Below are positions 12,201 to 22,287 of a stretch of 64,000 nucleotides of DNA, in pieces. The first letter of the stretch is position 1. Each line of letters begins with the position of its first letter. Below the pieces are notes generated by a model. That model searched no databases and was not told the DNA's origin. It saw only the letters and a list, made by a program, of their open reading frames with translations. The DNA is taken from NCBI GenBank assembly GCA_035610835.1, contig CM069449.1:13960531-14024530 (forward strand), written 5' to 3'. The translations under genes and the position numbers were made by a program. The DNA comes from Ophiura sarsii. Its lineage: Eukaryota > Echinodermata > Ophiuroidea > Amphilepidida > Ophiuridae.

Positions 12201-15200
12201 AGTTATCACTGGTGGCCCACCTGCGCATAGTATATCCAGGTAATTTGAGACTCGTTTTATAGTGAACCCCGTAATCCAAATACCACGGATGCCCTTAATA
12301 ATCCAGACACTCTATAATGATCATGATAAATGTACCACACGTTCCGTTTATCCAGATGCCCCATGTGCCCTTATATCCAGATTATCAAGTAAGGGAAGGG
12401 AAGTGCGGAGAGGAGGAGGTGGCTTTAGGGTATACACTATTAGAAAAAAAGGGTGCTTCAGAGGGGTTCTTGGCTGTCCCGTATATGGTTTAAAGGTTCT
12501 TTGATTTTAAAGACCCCAAAAGGTTCTGTAGAGAACCTTTAGAGGTTCTTAAGACCAATGTTTGCCCATATTTTGCCCATTTTGAACCTTAAAATGGTTC
12601 TTTTTGGAACCTTTTAAGGTGATATAAAGGGTTCCATACGGGACAGCCAAGAACCCCTGAAGCCTGAAGCATCCTTTTTCTAAGAGTGTACGGACTGCTT
12701 GCTTTCACCCTGCCACGTTACAATGTGCAGTTTGTGCCACAAACGCGTACACACTTTGTCTGCGTCATTACGTGTGCGCCGAAACGCGTGCGCCATGTTA
12801 AACGCGGTCGCGCAGCACAACATACGGTTGGTATGGTACCGCCAGTTTCTTTATCGTTAGCAAACTCCGCGTTCATCTATGTTATTAATGTGAAAGTGTC
12901 ACTTTAAGATCTGCGTAAGAGTTTTTGTTTACATTTAGAAAATGTCGTAAAATATTTTAATTTGTTGACCGTATAGTCCCGTATAAATGCTTGTTACTAT
13001 GCGTTCTTTAAGAATAACAAACAGCCGCATATACAGAAATGTAGCTATATCCCTGAAGAAAATATTTTGGGTGAAGACCATATGTCATCACTCACTCCGA
13101 AAACCATAATATTTGTCCGTACAGTAGCTACCCGAATAAAAGAATTTCAACATTTCGGATTATCATCTGTGATCCTTTCTGCGCATGTCTGAAAACGGGA
13201 AAAAACGGGCATTGAACTATCTAATTAGCTCGTGTATTAGAGGCGCAATTCCCACGCTTTTTCAGTTGAAGAGGGACGCGAGTGTAAAATTATTATTGAA
13301 CTATCTAATCAGGCGAAGGACCGAAAATTAGTATATAGATTATAAGATACATTCTTTTGCCATAAAAGGGCTGTCTTGCCTTCCTTGATATGCAATGCTG
13401 TACTGGTGAATTTTACCATTACCCCAGTAAATGCGGGTCTGTGTTGTTACGAAGAATGCAAATGAAAACAAATTGAGTATTGTTTCGTCATAGGTAAATG
13501 TCTATTCAACCACAAAAAAAGTTGCTGAATATACCCCCATGTAGTTTAGGCAGTTGCAATTTGTTGAACAAATTTGTTTCCTAAAAATACCTAAAAATAA
13601 AGAAAAATCCTACAGCATATAGTGTGTTTAGGTCTGCGGTTTCAGATACATGTAGCATTACTAGTATGTAGCAGTGTAATATGCTGGTGTAAAATTCAAT
13701 ATGTCACTATAAAACTTTCCTCAAAATTTGACAAATAGACTGGTGGGTCAAAGTATCCCCACGGCATCTCTTTTCATGGCATGATCTATCTCATACATAC
13801 ATAGACTGCACTTCTGACTATTCACAAACATCGGGGAAAACAAGACGGTTATTGTGTTTGGTAGCCACTATTAACATTAAATTCGAAAATGTATAAGACA
13901 ATGATTATCTCATAGCCATATACCATGTTATGATTACTGTTGTTCATATTGTTGTTCAAGGAAAAAACAGGGAAGGAAAAAAAAGGAAGAAAGGAAGGAA
14001 AAAAAGAAGAAAAAAGAGGGGGAAAGGGAAAGAGAGATAAAGAAGAGGGGACAAACGAAAAAGAAAAAAAAGAAAAAGGGTAGGGGATACGAAAAAGGCG
14101 GATGGGGAGGCATGCAAGGGCATAAGAACATTTGGAGTTTATTGGACATCGGTCGGGATACATACGCGGTGCCGTCACTGGTTACTCACACCACCCCTTA
14201 ATTTCAACACCCCTCCCCCACACCTGATTACCCCTCCTGAACACCCCTCCACCACACACTGGTTACAGGTATACTAGTCTCAGGGTTACACCACCCCCTT
14301 TCAAACCAGCCCATATTGTTTTTGTTCTCTTTTACTAGGTAATCTGCCGTACCCAGTGCCGTACAAGAACCAGACATTGTTCTTCCGTGGAGCTCTTGTG
14401 TTGGACCTTGTCATCAATTATCTTGTGCAGTCTGCTGGTTTAGGAGAGGCAGACAGAATTATCCTAACAGGAGGCTCAGGTAAAGCAAACTTATGATTAC
14501 TGATTGTTTGTTTGTTTATGTGTTCTGGGCCAGGGGGGGGGGGGGGGGGGGGGGTGCTGCTGGAGATTCAAAACCCATACCCATTTCTAAGGTGATTTTG
14601 GAAAAATCGGTACCCATTTTTAGGGGTTTTGCTTCATTTTAGACCAAATTTGTGCAAATTTTCGCGAAAATAGACCTAATTTTGGCAAATTTTCACGAAA
14701 ATAGACCTAATTTTTGCAAATTTTCACGAAAATAGACCGAATTTTGGCAAATTTTCACGAAAATATACCTAATTTTGGCAAATTTTCACGAAAATAGACA
14801 AACAGGACCCATGTCTAAGGATTTTTCAGTTGAAAAGCCTATCCATGGCTAAGGATGTCTCATGAAAAAACGACCCACTGAAGCGGCACGTCCCTATATG
14901 CCTTACATACGTGAGTACCCCCCACCCCCAGGGTTCTGGGTCCATATTGAGAGGGAAATTTGAATCTTCTTCTGTTCATCCATCTGGACCAGTCGCAATA
15001 TTTTACACTTCGGGCGTCATTGTGTACTGCAAAAGTGGACATCTTCGGGCTATATTAATTTTTCGCCCTAAATCAGCAAGTGCGAAAAATAAATCTAAAG
15101 TGTTGAATAATAATGTGTTAAACTGTTATGACATAGTGACGTATGACCATATATGAAGGTCATGAGGCGGAGCCCCCCCCCCCCCCCCCCCCCCCCCCCA

Positions 15201-18200
15201 CTTGGAACCCTTGCCCCCAAATGAAATCAAGTAAAGCTGTAAATGAAATTTACAAAAAAAAGTACACACCAAATCCCCCCCAATAATGACGTCGTGTCGG
15301 TTGAGATTGGCACTGTCGGTTCATTTGACGAAAGGAATCATGGAATTATGATGGTCAAAAGTACACATTTGAAAAAAGCGTGAATGTCTTCCAAAAATAA
15401 AATATTGTTTGGTACAAGCTTGTTTAGAGCAAAAATGTAGCTCAATCGTGCAAAAAATAGCTGTAAAGTCGAAAATTTGCGCGCGCATCTCTTTACTCAA
15501 AAAATCTTGTCTTATGAATAACCTACAATCAAGGAAAAAAAGGTTGGCACACTTTGTCTTAATTATGGAAAAAACCCGCCCCTCTCCCCGGAGGCAATGT
15601 TGATCCGAGTCATATTATCAGAAGCCATGGTAGGTCCCCCAACATTGATTGATGGGGGATGGGGAAGGATATAAGAAAGGGGGAGACTTTTGCTTTCTAT
15701 TAAACAGTGCTATGTCCCAAGTCTGATCTCAATTGCGAGCACAGGGATATTTGTAATAAGTTGCGTCAAGTGTGCCAACTATTATTTTCCTTGATTGTAG
15801 CTACGTCACTGGGGCACATCCCCCGCTCAGACACCTCCCTGTCCGCGCAAGCGCGGATGTTGCCACTGGTGCGGCACTTGGATTGTCTTAGGAGCAGGGT
15901 TCTAGCTAGGACGGGCGGTGCCGGGCGGGCCTGCCCACCACTGGGCTAGCCCGCCCGGTGCTGGGCCCGGAATTGGGCTGGCCGACCGGCGCAAAAAAAA
16001 AAAAAATTAATAATTTTTTTTTTACAATTTGTGGATAAAAATCATTAAACTGCCTCATAAAACAAGAAATTATGTGGCAGGAACCCTCAAAGTGCATTAA
16101 AAAACCCTAAAAGACATTAAGAAGGCCTCTGGATCCCATGCCATGATCCACTGCAGTTCGTTCGCTACATTTTCTCCGTTCGCCGTCAGTAAATTTGCCC
16201 GATTCTAAAATGGTCCCGGCTAGAACCCTGCTTAGGAACCCCCCCATTTCAAGTCACTGCTCCTTCTTGCCCCCCCCCCCCCCCCCACCCCCAAAAATGA
16301 AAAAGTATAGTTACGCCACTGTTGGTCGCCCTCTCAGAGTTGGCTGAAAATCATTTATATAGTACATCTATAGGTAAAATGAACACATGCACAAAACTAG
16401 TGCTGAATTCAAAGCGGTTTTGAAAATATGGCCTGTTGAAATTTGACACCAACCTGCATTTTTGTCAACCCGAGTTATACATTTTTGTCAACCCGAGTTA
16501 TATTGAATTTTGGATCAAGCACATCTCGAATTTGGTAAAAGATATTTAGCTGTAAATTGCTACCTAGAGTGATTGCTACACAAATGAACAGAATATGAAG
16601 TCAGAAACATTGTATCTCATCATTGTGAGGTCCCTTGGGCCTCCGAACATGCCTTCATATTTCGGAAATTTGAATATATTTTATCTTTAGACCCCTCAAA
16701 CACAGAAATATTTATCACAGGAATGCAACCCCCAATGCCGTGCCTCCCAAACCACATTTCTTCGTTAGGGGATTTGCACGGTCTGACTTGCAGTATTTTG
16801 AGTGTTAAAACACAAATTTGTTTCACTTTTTAATCAATTTAAGCTAGAATAAGCTCATTTTGTAACAGAAGATGGCTTCAGGAACATTTTTGCGAACATT
16901 TTTCTTGCATTATAATATAAAACAAATTTTGGGCTCATCCACCCCCTAATTTGTTTTGCTTCTGCCGCCATTGCCCAGAAGAATGTCAATTTTCAGTGAT
17001 TGTTCAATCTTTCCACGCGGCAGGCGTCTGCAGACGACATTCCAAAATGTCACTAAATGTTTCAAAACTGACAAAATTGTTGCATTTTGAGCACTTCATC
17101 AGACTATTTGACATCTGACCTCTTCACTGACTTTTTGTAGTGATTACCGCCGGAAGTAGAGGGCGGTAAAGAGATCAGCTTGTCGTAGATGTGTAGATGT
17201 CGGACAAGCTGATCTCTTTACCGCCCTCTACTTCCGGCGGTAATCACTACAAAAAGTCAGTGAAGAGGTCAGATGTCAAATAGTCTGATGAAGTGCTCAG
17301 TGAGCATGAAACGTTACGCGTAAATTGTAAGTATAAGCTTATTATACTTTACACCATGGATTTGTCAAAAGAAAAATCAAACTTTCTACTATTTATCTGA
17401 ACAATCCTGATGAATCTACACCAAGTTTGTTGCATTTTATTATCATATTTAGAATCACCATGTGAAATGCATTGAAATAAGTAAAAACATGCCTAGTATT
17501 GGTTCAGTAATCCTGAAGATAGACTTAGAAAGTTGGGAAAGGTTTCTGACAAATCTGTTTTGTATAGTAAAACCAATAGTAGAGTGGAAAGTGTTAAGTA
17601 TCGATAGCTGAAATCAGAGCGCACCCTCCTCCTTGTAATATGGGAAAGCATCTTTACTCTCTCCTAAATGGCTTCTTGGACTACTCGTTCAAACCACTTA
17701 TCTTCATGGTCAAAAATGAGTGCCTGCAGGGTTGATCTTATGACTGCTGGCCATTCCATGATTCTACAGGGAGTCCCAAAAAACTGTGCACATGTTTACC
17801 CAACATCAATTTTAGGTAGCTTTAGTTAGGGAGCGTTCATAAATACTTTGGTGGGGGACTGGATAATTAATGGGGGGGGGGGGGGGGGGGGGGCGGTCCA
17901 AAAAGTTTTTGATACTCTGCAAATACCTTCTCATACCTTACATGTAAGACAATTACTTGGGGACAAAGAAGGTTCAATCCAAGAAAAACAGATTGCCGCA
18001 CTTGCCACTGATCGTCGTGCATGGAGAAATCTTGTAGTCGCCTGCTCTGCAGCCGACGGATGATGATGATGGTCAATAAGTTGGGTCACCCTGTATACTG
18101 CAGAGTTATAGGGTTTTGCAACACCATCTGGGAGAGAGAGTTAAAAATACACACCTTCCATTAACAAGAAGGGGCCTCTTGTTTTCAGCAATCCCATGCT

Positions 18201-20777
18201 TGCAAAGTATTGACCAATTACTGACATTCTTCGTACTCTCTCCTTTAACCAGCCCTATACCAGGTCATGATTGCAGTTGCCAGATATTCTAATATTTCTC
18301 GACTGGATGAATAAATAACCTTTATGAACATTCCAATAACTTGTTCCACAGCCGGTGCCACGGCAGTTGTGTTGCACATCGATCACGTCAAGACGCTGAT
18401 CCCAGCAGGAATCCCTTTCCACGGACTAGCTGATGCTGGCATGTTTCCGGACGCCAAGAATATCAACAATTATCAACGCTTCAGAGTCTGCAGTCAGAAT
18501 GTGTACAACCTACAGCAAGCACGGGGTAAAGTTTAAGGTCCCAAGGGAAGGCCATTAGGCCACAACATGAAAATCCCTGTTTTTTTAAAGAAAATATGTG
18601 GGGACATGTTGAATTTTGTTGGAAAAAATGCACATTTTGAAAACTTTTGATTTTTTTAAAAAAAATCACCAACAATTCGTGAAATGTTAACAGTTAAATT
18701 AAAAAACCAAAAAACAAGCCTGAACGGACGAGTCTGACCCTACCTGAGACGTCCGTTTGGGCGTATTTTTTTAGTTACTAGTTTAAAACAAGGATTTATT
18801 TTCAGTCATTTAGTAACTGCTTTTTGTGGTATGTAAATGGGTCGTTTTCTCAAAAAAATAGTCTGATCTTTTTAAAGAAATATATGATATTAAAGACTTC
18901 GACAATTTTCAGGAATTTTGGTAAATTCCAAGATTATTTTAAATGGGGCCAAAATCTGGGACTTTTCATTGACCGTGGCAGTATATCAGAAATTAAACAT
19001 TCGTGAACCCAGCAGGGCTCTATATAAACATGCTCCGCTCTAGGCGGTTATGCACCTCGGGCCTGTGGCACTGCGGTTCGGATAGTAATGCACTCTCCTC
19101 GGAATGTCTAATTTATAATATGCTGCTAACTCTACCACGGTTTTCATCGATACCTATACATTTTCGGAAAATTGAAGCAAAGCTTTTGAAAATATTAAGA
19201 CGAAAAGTTATGTGTTTACCTTTTCATTTCATTTATATTTTACACGCAACTATTTTGCTCTTAATTTCAATGTACCTTAGGTCATGATGCATCACATTTT
19301 TGTTAAGAGGGTGAATTTACAATAGCTGCCGTGTGATATATTTCTTGGGCTCTGGTGTGCTTTCAGACAAGATCCTTCCCTATTTTACACACGGCACCTG
19401 TGAGGGTGCACAAATGTGAAGACTGGAAAAAATACAGTGCCAAAAGTGTGCGCTGATAAACTGCTGAATATACATGAGCTTATATTCACGCCACAGTGCG
19501 CCGGTAGTTTCACTCACCGTTGTAGATCACATGACGTAGGGCGCACGGTTCGCCTCCTGTGGCGCGGCGTGACGATCGTTCGAAGCAAAACCTTTGAATT
19601 GGACCAATCGGTGGTATTTCTGTTGTTGCTGTGTACAAATGCGCATGCTAGGTATTGGTTTGCATATTGATATGCTAAATACTTGTGGAATTCCACGAGT
19701 AACCACGCACTTATTTGCCGTGTTCTTTTCCCAATTCCTCTTTTTGGTCCGCCATTTTTAAAGATGGCGGCCATATAGAGGGACGCGCGGACCCAGTCTA
19801 GTGTGCTTTTAGGAAAAAAACAACAACATATTTTAGGGCAGCTAATATTGCAGAAAGCTGACTCTACTATAGTTTAATCAGTTCACAATTTGAGAGAAAT
19901 ATTCATTTTTGATCCTGACGTGCGCAAAATTAATTCAAGCGCACATACGCATTATGTATATGATGCACATGCACAGTACGCTTACTGCCTTCATGTGCAC
20001 CTTTGTCCTTCTGTAATCAGTCGCTGCTGTATGGAGACTTCGCCAATTTGGAGCTGATCAAACTACTGTAAACATGGACATTTTCGCGCTACATTCATTT
20101 TCGCGCTCCAAGCAGCAGCTACCACGAAAATAAATACACACAAATATAGTCTATGTAATGAGCTTTTCAAATCGCGAATTTAAAAACAAGCGAAATGGCT
20201 GAAAAATCAGCAAAGCGCGAAAATTATCACTTTTATAGTATAACATCATGATATCTGATTTTAATTTGCTACAGGAAGCCTCAATCAAGACTGCGTGGCA
20301 TCAGAAGCTTCCGACTCCACCTGGAGGTGTTTCCTCACCGAGTACGCCTACAAGTATGTGCAGACGCCCATCTTCTATGTCAACTCGTTGTACGACTACT
20401 GGGCATTGTGGTTCATACTGGAGATGCATTGTCATCCGACGCAATGCCCGGAGAAGATGTCCTACTTTAACGAATTCCACAAGGAATACCTGGACTTTGC
20501 CAAGGATGTACGGGACCAATCAACAATGAATGGGATGTTCGTTTCGTCTTGCTACGCTCACATGCTAACCATGGAAACGTTTACGGAATACAAGATAGGA
20601 GGAAAGAGTGTACAGGAAGCTTTTGGTGATTGGTATTTTGGGAGATCGCCTCCGGGCGAGTCGTTTTATTTTGATTGCGAGGACCGGTATGACTGCAACC
20701 CAACGTGCGACTGGAGCTTAGAGCGATATAAGGAGATAACATTTGGTATGAATGAATCTGTACTATGTGCTTTGTAG
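8911..20777 (+). CDS. NOTUM/pectin acetylesterase-like membrane hydrolase (whole gene, 5 exons)
   Basis: Exons 8911-9265, 10532-10759, 14339-14479, 18352-18525 and 20275-20777 join into about 466 residues; all four introns are phase 1 with GT-AG ends. A single hydrophobic segment at residues 41-65 after a basic stretch predicts a type II membrane protein with the enzyme outside the cell or in the lumen. Catalytic features are SGGGWCW (132-138, oxyanion region), Ser241 in GGSAG, Asp340 in NSLYDYW and His395 in CYAH, in the order and spacing of NOTUM and plant pectin acetylesterases. NOTUM removes palmitoleate from Wnt. Whether this paralogue acts on Wnt, another acyl group or sugar acetyl esters is not known. 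NOTUM itself is secreted, so the anchor is a difference. A splice donor (TTTG, then GTATGA) near 20744 allows another C-terminus. Confidence 0.85.
9905..10075. mobile_element. Short ACTGTAAAAC-type MITE
   Basis: Sequence begins ACTGTAAAACAC and ends near GTTTAACAGT, with internal repeats of TTCGTGAAT and ATTACTGTTA. This resembles the widespread TACTGTAAAA...TTTTACAGTA repeats of marine invertebrates. Boundaries approximate. Confidence 0.4.
10091..10487. mobile_element. Harbinger-type MITE in intron 1, intact
   Basis: TAA at 10088-10090 and 10488-10490 flanks inverted ends that begin GGCC and continue into an A/T run and TTGTTTGATTGTCC. It ends 44 bp before exon 2, close to its branch point and acceptor. 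This is the intact version of the copy split at 6531-8257. Confidence 0.8.
10532..10759 (+). CDS. Hydrolase exon 2: oxyanion-hole region
   Basis: It follows the acceptor ATATACAG at 10531. It encodes WMVYLSGGGWCWDLNDC through NWNVAVVNYCDGASFSG. The glycine-rich turn before W-C-W corresponds to the oxyanion loop of NOTUM/PAE enzymes, and NYCDGASFSG is a conserved signature of the family. Phase 1 at both ends. Confidence 0.88.
11007..11042. other. Two-stage hairpin CTAGCGGG...CCCGCTAG
   Basis: The outer 8-bp stem is CTAGCGGG with CCCGCTAG. The inner 7-bp stem is CCAGCGC with GCGCTGG around a TTC loop. It lies in intron 2 at the edge of a degenerate repeat array. Confidence 0.6.
11095..12400. 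repeat. Degenerate array of TTAATAATCCAGGTACC-like modules
   Basis: Variants of GGTGCCCTTAATAATCCAG and CCAGGTACCC recur at irregular spacing (for example near 11152, 11191, 11263, 11325, 11552, 11603, 11640, 12274 and 12355), mixed with TAGGCCTA palindromes. Units are too diverged for one period. Inverse-oriented relatives are at 5983-6230. Confidence 0.5.
12433..12689. mobile_element. TIR MITE in intron 2, about 255 bp
   Basis: The left end ACACTATTAGAAAAAAAGGG, with GGTTCTTGGCTGTCCCGTAT further in, is mirrored at the right by CATACGGGACAGCCAAGAAC and TTTTTCTAAGAGTGT. The interior is rich in GAACCTTTT inversions. TA dinucleotides flank it. Superfamily unassigned. Confidence 0.6.
12690..14338. 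other. Rest of intron 2: nothing gene-like
   Basis: No exon or bounded element recognised. A purine-rich stretch (13961-14100, A and G almost exclusively) creates long serine/phenylalanine-rich frames on the minus strand that are compositional artefacts. Confidence 0.5.
14339..14479 (+). CDS. Hydrolase exon 3: ends at the nucleophile serine
   Basis: The acceptor TTTACTAG ends at 14338. It encodes GNLPYPVPYKNQTLFFRG through DRIILTGGS, where the final serine (residue 241) is the predicted nucleophile. The next codon is split, so the G-x-S-x-G motif spans intron 3. Phase 1 at both ends. Confidence 0.85.
14533..14554. repeat. Poly(G) run, 22 bases
   Basis: Uninterrupted G run in intron 3, just after exon 3. 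Confidence 0.9.
14640..14803. repeat. 31-bp tandem repeat, five units
   Basis: The unit is AGACCTAATTTTGGCAAATT followed by TTCACGAAAAT. The first unit is the most diverged and the last is truncated. Confidence 0.85.
15173..15199. repeat. Poly(C) run, 27 bases
   Basis: Uninterrupted C run in intron 3; two other runs in the window have the same length. Confidence 0.9.
15895..16230. mobile_element. hAT-type MITE, 336 bp
   Basis: The left end CAGGGTTCTAGCTAGG is mirrored by GGCTAGAACCCTG. The flanking octamers CTTAGGAG and CTTAGGAA differ at one base, an 8-bp duplication typical of hAT. The GC-rich left part contains a strong internal palindrome (GGGCGG/CCGCCC); the AT-rich interior is shared with 38297-39422 and with 50561 onward. 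Confidence 0.75.
16270..16321. repeat. C17 run and fragment ending TACGCCACTG
   Basis: A 17-C run is followed by a short stretch ending in TTACGCCACTG, the right terminus of the CAGTGGCGTA family also seen at 51731-52045. The left end is not identifiable. Confidence 0.4.
17089..17298. repeat. Perfect 96-bp inverted repeat (hairpin), 18-base loop
   Basis: Left arm 17089-17184 and right arm 17203-17298 are exact reverse complements over all 96 positions; the loop is 17185-17202. The right arm continues into GATGAAGTGCTCAGTGAGCA and then TGAAACG, a 3' region like that of Penelope-type and similar retroelements, so the left arm may be an inverted 5' fragment of the same insertion. It lies in intron 3 of a plus-strand gene, so the pre-mRNA could fold into a 96-bp duplex. 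It contains no protein-coding signal. Confidence 0.9.
17872..17893. repeat. Poly(G) run, 22 bases
   Basis: G run in intron 3, 459 bp before exon 4. Confidence 0.9.
18352..18525 (+). CDS. Hydrolase exon 4
   Basis: The acceptor TTGTTCCACAG ends at 18351. It completes the GGSAGATA nucleophile elbow and encodes VVLHIDHVKTL, then GIPFHGLADAGMFPD through YNLQQARG. D-A-G-x-F after the elbow is a conserved feature of this hydrolase family. Phase 1 at both ends; the donor is GGTAAAG. Confidence 0.86.
19432..19800. repeat. Dispersed repeat, about 370 bp (copy 1)
   Basis: It starts near CCAAAAGTGTGCGCTGAT and ends near ATAGAGGGACGCGCGGACCC. The same modules in the same order occur at 39498-39772, and two of them form the 92-bp array at 30200-30890. 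It lies in intron 4. Confidence 0.6.
19870..20065. mobile_element. TA-flanked MITE, CAGTTCCAAATTGG family (copy 1)
   Basis: It begins TAGTTTAATCAGTTCACAAT and ends with an inverted match, AATTTGGAGCTGATCAAACTA. TA lies at 19868-19869, while the right duplication has decayed. Three sister copies are in this window (31682, 35081, 61200). Confidence 0.7.
20066..20242. mobile_element. ACTGTAAA...TTTATAGT MITE
   Basis: ACTGTAAACATGGACATTTT then CGCGCT is mirrored by AGCGCGAAAATTATCACTTT then TATAGT. It directly abuts the previous MITE and ends about 30 bp before exon 5. Related fragments start near 15028 and 27900. Confidence 0.5.
20275..20777 (+). CDS. Hydrolase exon 5: acid, histidine and C-terminus
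   Basis: The acceptor TTTGCTACAG ends at 20274. It encodes residues 301-466: CFLTEYAYKYVQTPIFYVNS, LYDYWAL with the predicted catalytic Asp340, a region with several cysteines (HCHPTQCP), SSCYAHMLTMETF with His395, and a C-terminal CNPTC like that closing pectin acetylesterases. The frame stops at 20775-20777. A donor-like site after TTTG near 20744, in the gene's usual phase 1, could splice to an unseen last exon. No canonical AATAAA follows within 150 bp. Confidence 0.82.
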
Positions 20778-20942
20778 AAAAATATAAATGTAATATTTGT
20801 AGCTTTACACATATTCTTTATGTTTGTGATATAAAGTCGCAGACTCATATATTCATAATAACTTGAGTGATGCCATCCTGTAGGGTTAATAATGACATTT
20901 ACACAACCATACTCCCAGTATCATGGTTACTCAGCTGCCAGT

Positions 20943-22064
20943 AGCTGTACAGGTATTCCTGTACCTGTACAGGTATTCGGAGTCGGACCGTATTCCAGTA
21001 CCTGTGCAGGTCTTCCAGTACCTGTGCATGTATTCCAGTACTGTGCAGGTATTCCAGTACTGTGCAGGTATTCCAGTACCTGTGCATGTATTCCAGTACC
21101 TGTGCAGGTATTCCAGTACTGTGCAGGTATTCCAGTACCTGTGCAGGTATTCCAGTACCTGTGCAGGTATTCTAGTACTGTGCAGGTATTCCAGTACTGT
21201 GCAGGTATTCCAGTACTGTGCAGGTATTCCAGTACCTGTGCATGTATTCCAGTACCTGTGCAGGTATTCCAGTACTGTGCATGTATTCCAGTACCTGTGC
21301 AGGTATTCCAGTACCTGTGCAGGTATTCTAGTACTGTGCAGGTATTCCAGTACTGTGCAGGTATTCCTGTACCTGTACAGGTAGGTATTCGGAGTCGGAA
21401 TGTATTCCAGTACCTATGCAGGTATTCCAGTACCTGTGCAGGTATTCCAGTACCTGTGCAGGTATTCCAGTACCTGTGCAGGTATTCCAGTACTGTGCAG
21501 GTATTCCAGTACCTGTGCAGGTATTCCAGTACTGTGCAGGTATTCCAGTACCTGTGCATGTATTCCAGTACTGTGCAGGTATTCCAGTACTGTGCAGGTA
21601 TTCCAGTACCTGTGCATGTATTCCAGTACCTGTGCAGGTATTCCAGTACTGTGCAGGTATTCCAGTACCTGTGCAGGTATTCCAGTACCTGTGCAGGTAT
21701 TCTAGTACTGTGCAGGTATTCCAGTACTGTGCAGGTATTCCAGTACTGTGCAGGTATTCCAGTACTGTGCAGGTATTCCAGTACTGTGCAGGTATTCCAG
21801 TACTGTGCAGGTATTCCAGTACTGTGCAGGTATTCCAGTACTGTGCAGGTATTCCAGTACTGTGCAGGTATTCCAGTACTGTGCAGGTATTCCAGTACCT
21901 GTGCAGGTATTCCAGTACCTAGGTATTCCAGTACCTGTGCAGGTATTCCAGTACCTGTGCAGGTATTCCAGTACCTGTGCAGGTATTCCAGTACCTGTGC
22001 AGGTATTCCAGTACCTGTGCAGGTATTCCAGTACATGTACAGGTGTTCCTGTACCTGTACAGCT
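20943..22064. repeat. 19/20-bp minisatellite, about 56 units, with inverted ends
   Basis: Units are AGGTATTCCAGTACCTGTGC (20 bp) and AGGTATTCCAGTACTGTGC (19 bp), with variants carrying GCATG, TTCTAG or a GGAGTCGGA insertion. Blocks repeat at a higher order: the segment around 21085-21210 recurs at 21610-21740. The array is bounded by AGCTGTACAGGTA (20943-20955) and its exact reverse complement (22052-22064). The unit lacks stop codons in most frames, which explains open frames of over 360 codons on both strands. It starts 165 bp after the hydrolase stop. Confidence 0.95.
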
Positions 22065-22287
22065 CAACCTTGATCGAAAGCGATGCTGAGACCTATTTTG
22101 TGGTGTGCTCCCATTATGGTCATTGGTTCCAACTACAGACAATTAAGTGAGATCAAGACAATGGCTAAAATTGATCAAATAAATTCAAGTTATACATATT
22201 TTTATTATATTTTTGTAGATATGGTGTTTTTTGATAATGAAGTAATGCAAGTGAATAATAACATTCATTTACATACATACCCCTTAA

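Noticed and set aside
13849..14178. Phenylalanine/serine-rich minus frames
   Set aside because: Purine-rich tract on the plus strand; no splice context and no domain.
20892..22142. Open frames of up to 393 codons on both strands
   Set aside because: They translate the 19/20-bp minisatellite, whose unit has no stop codon in most frames; both strands and several frames are open at once.
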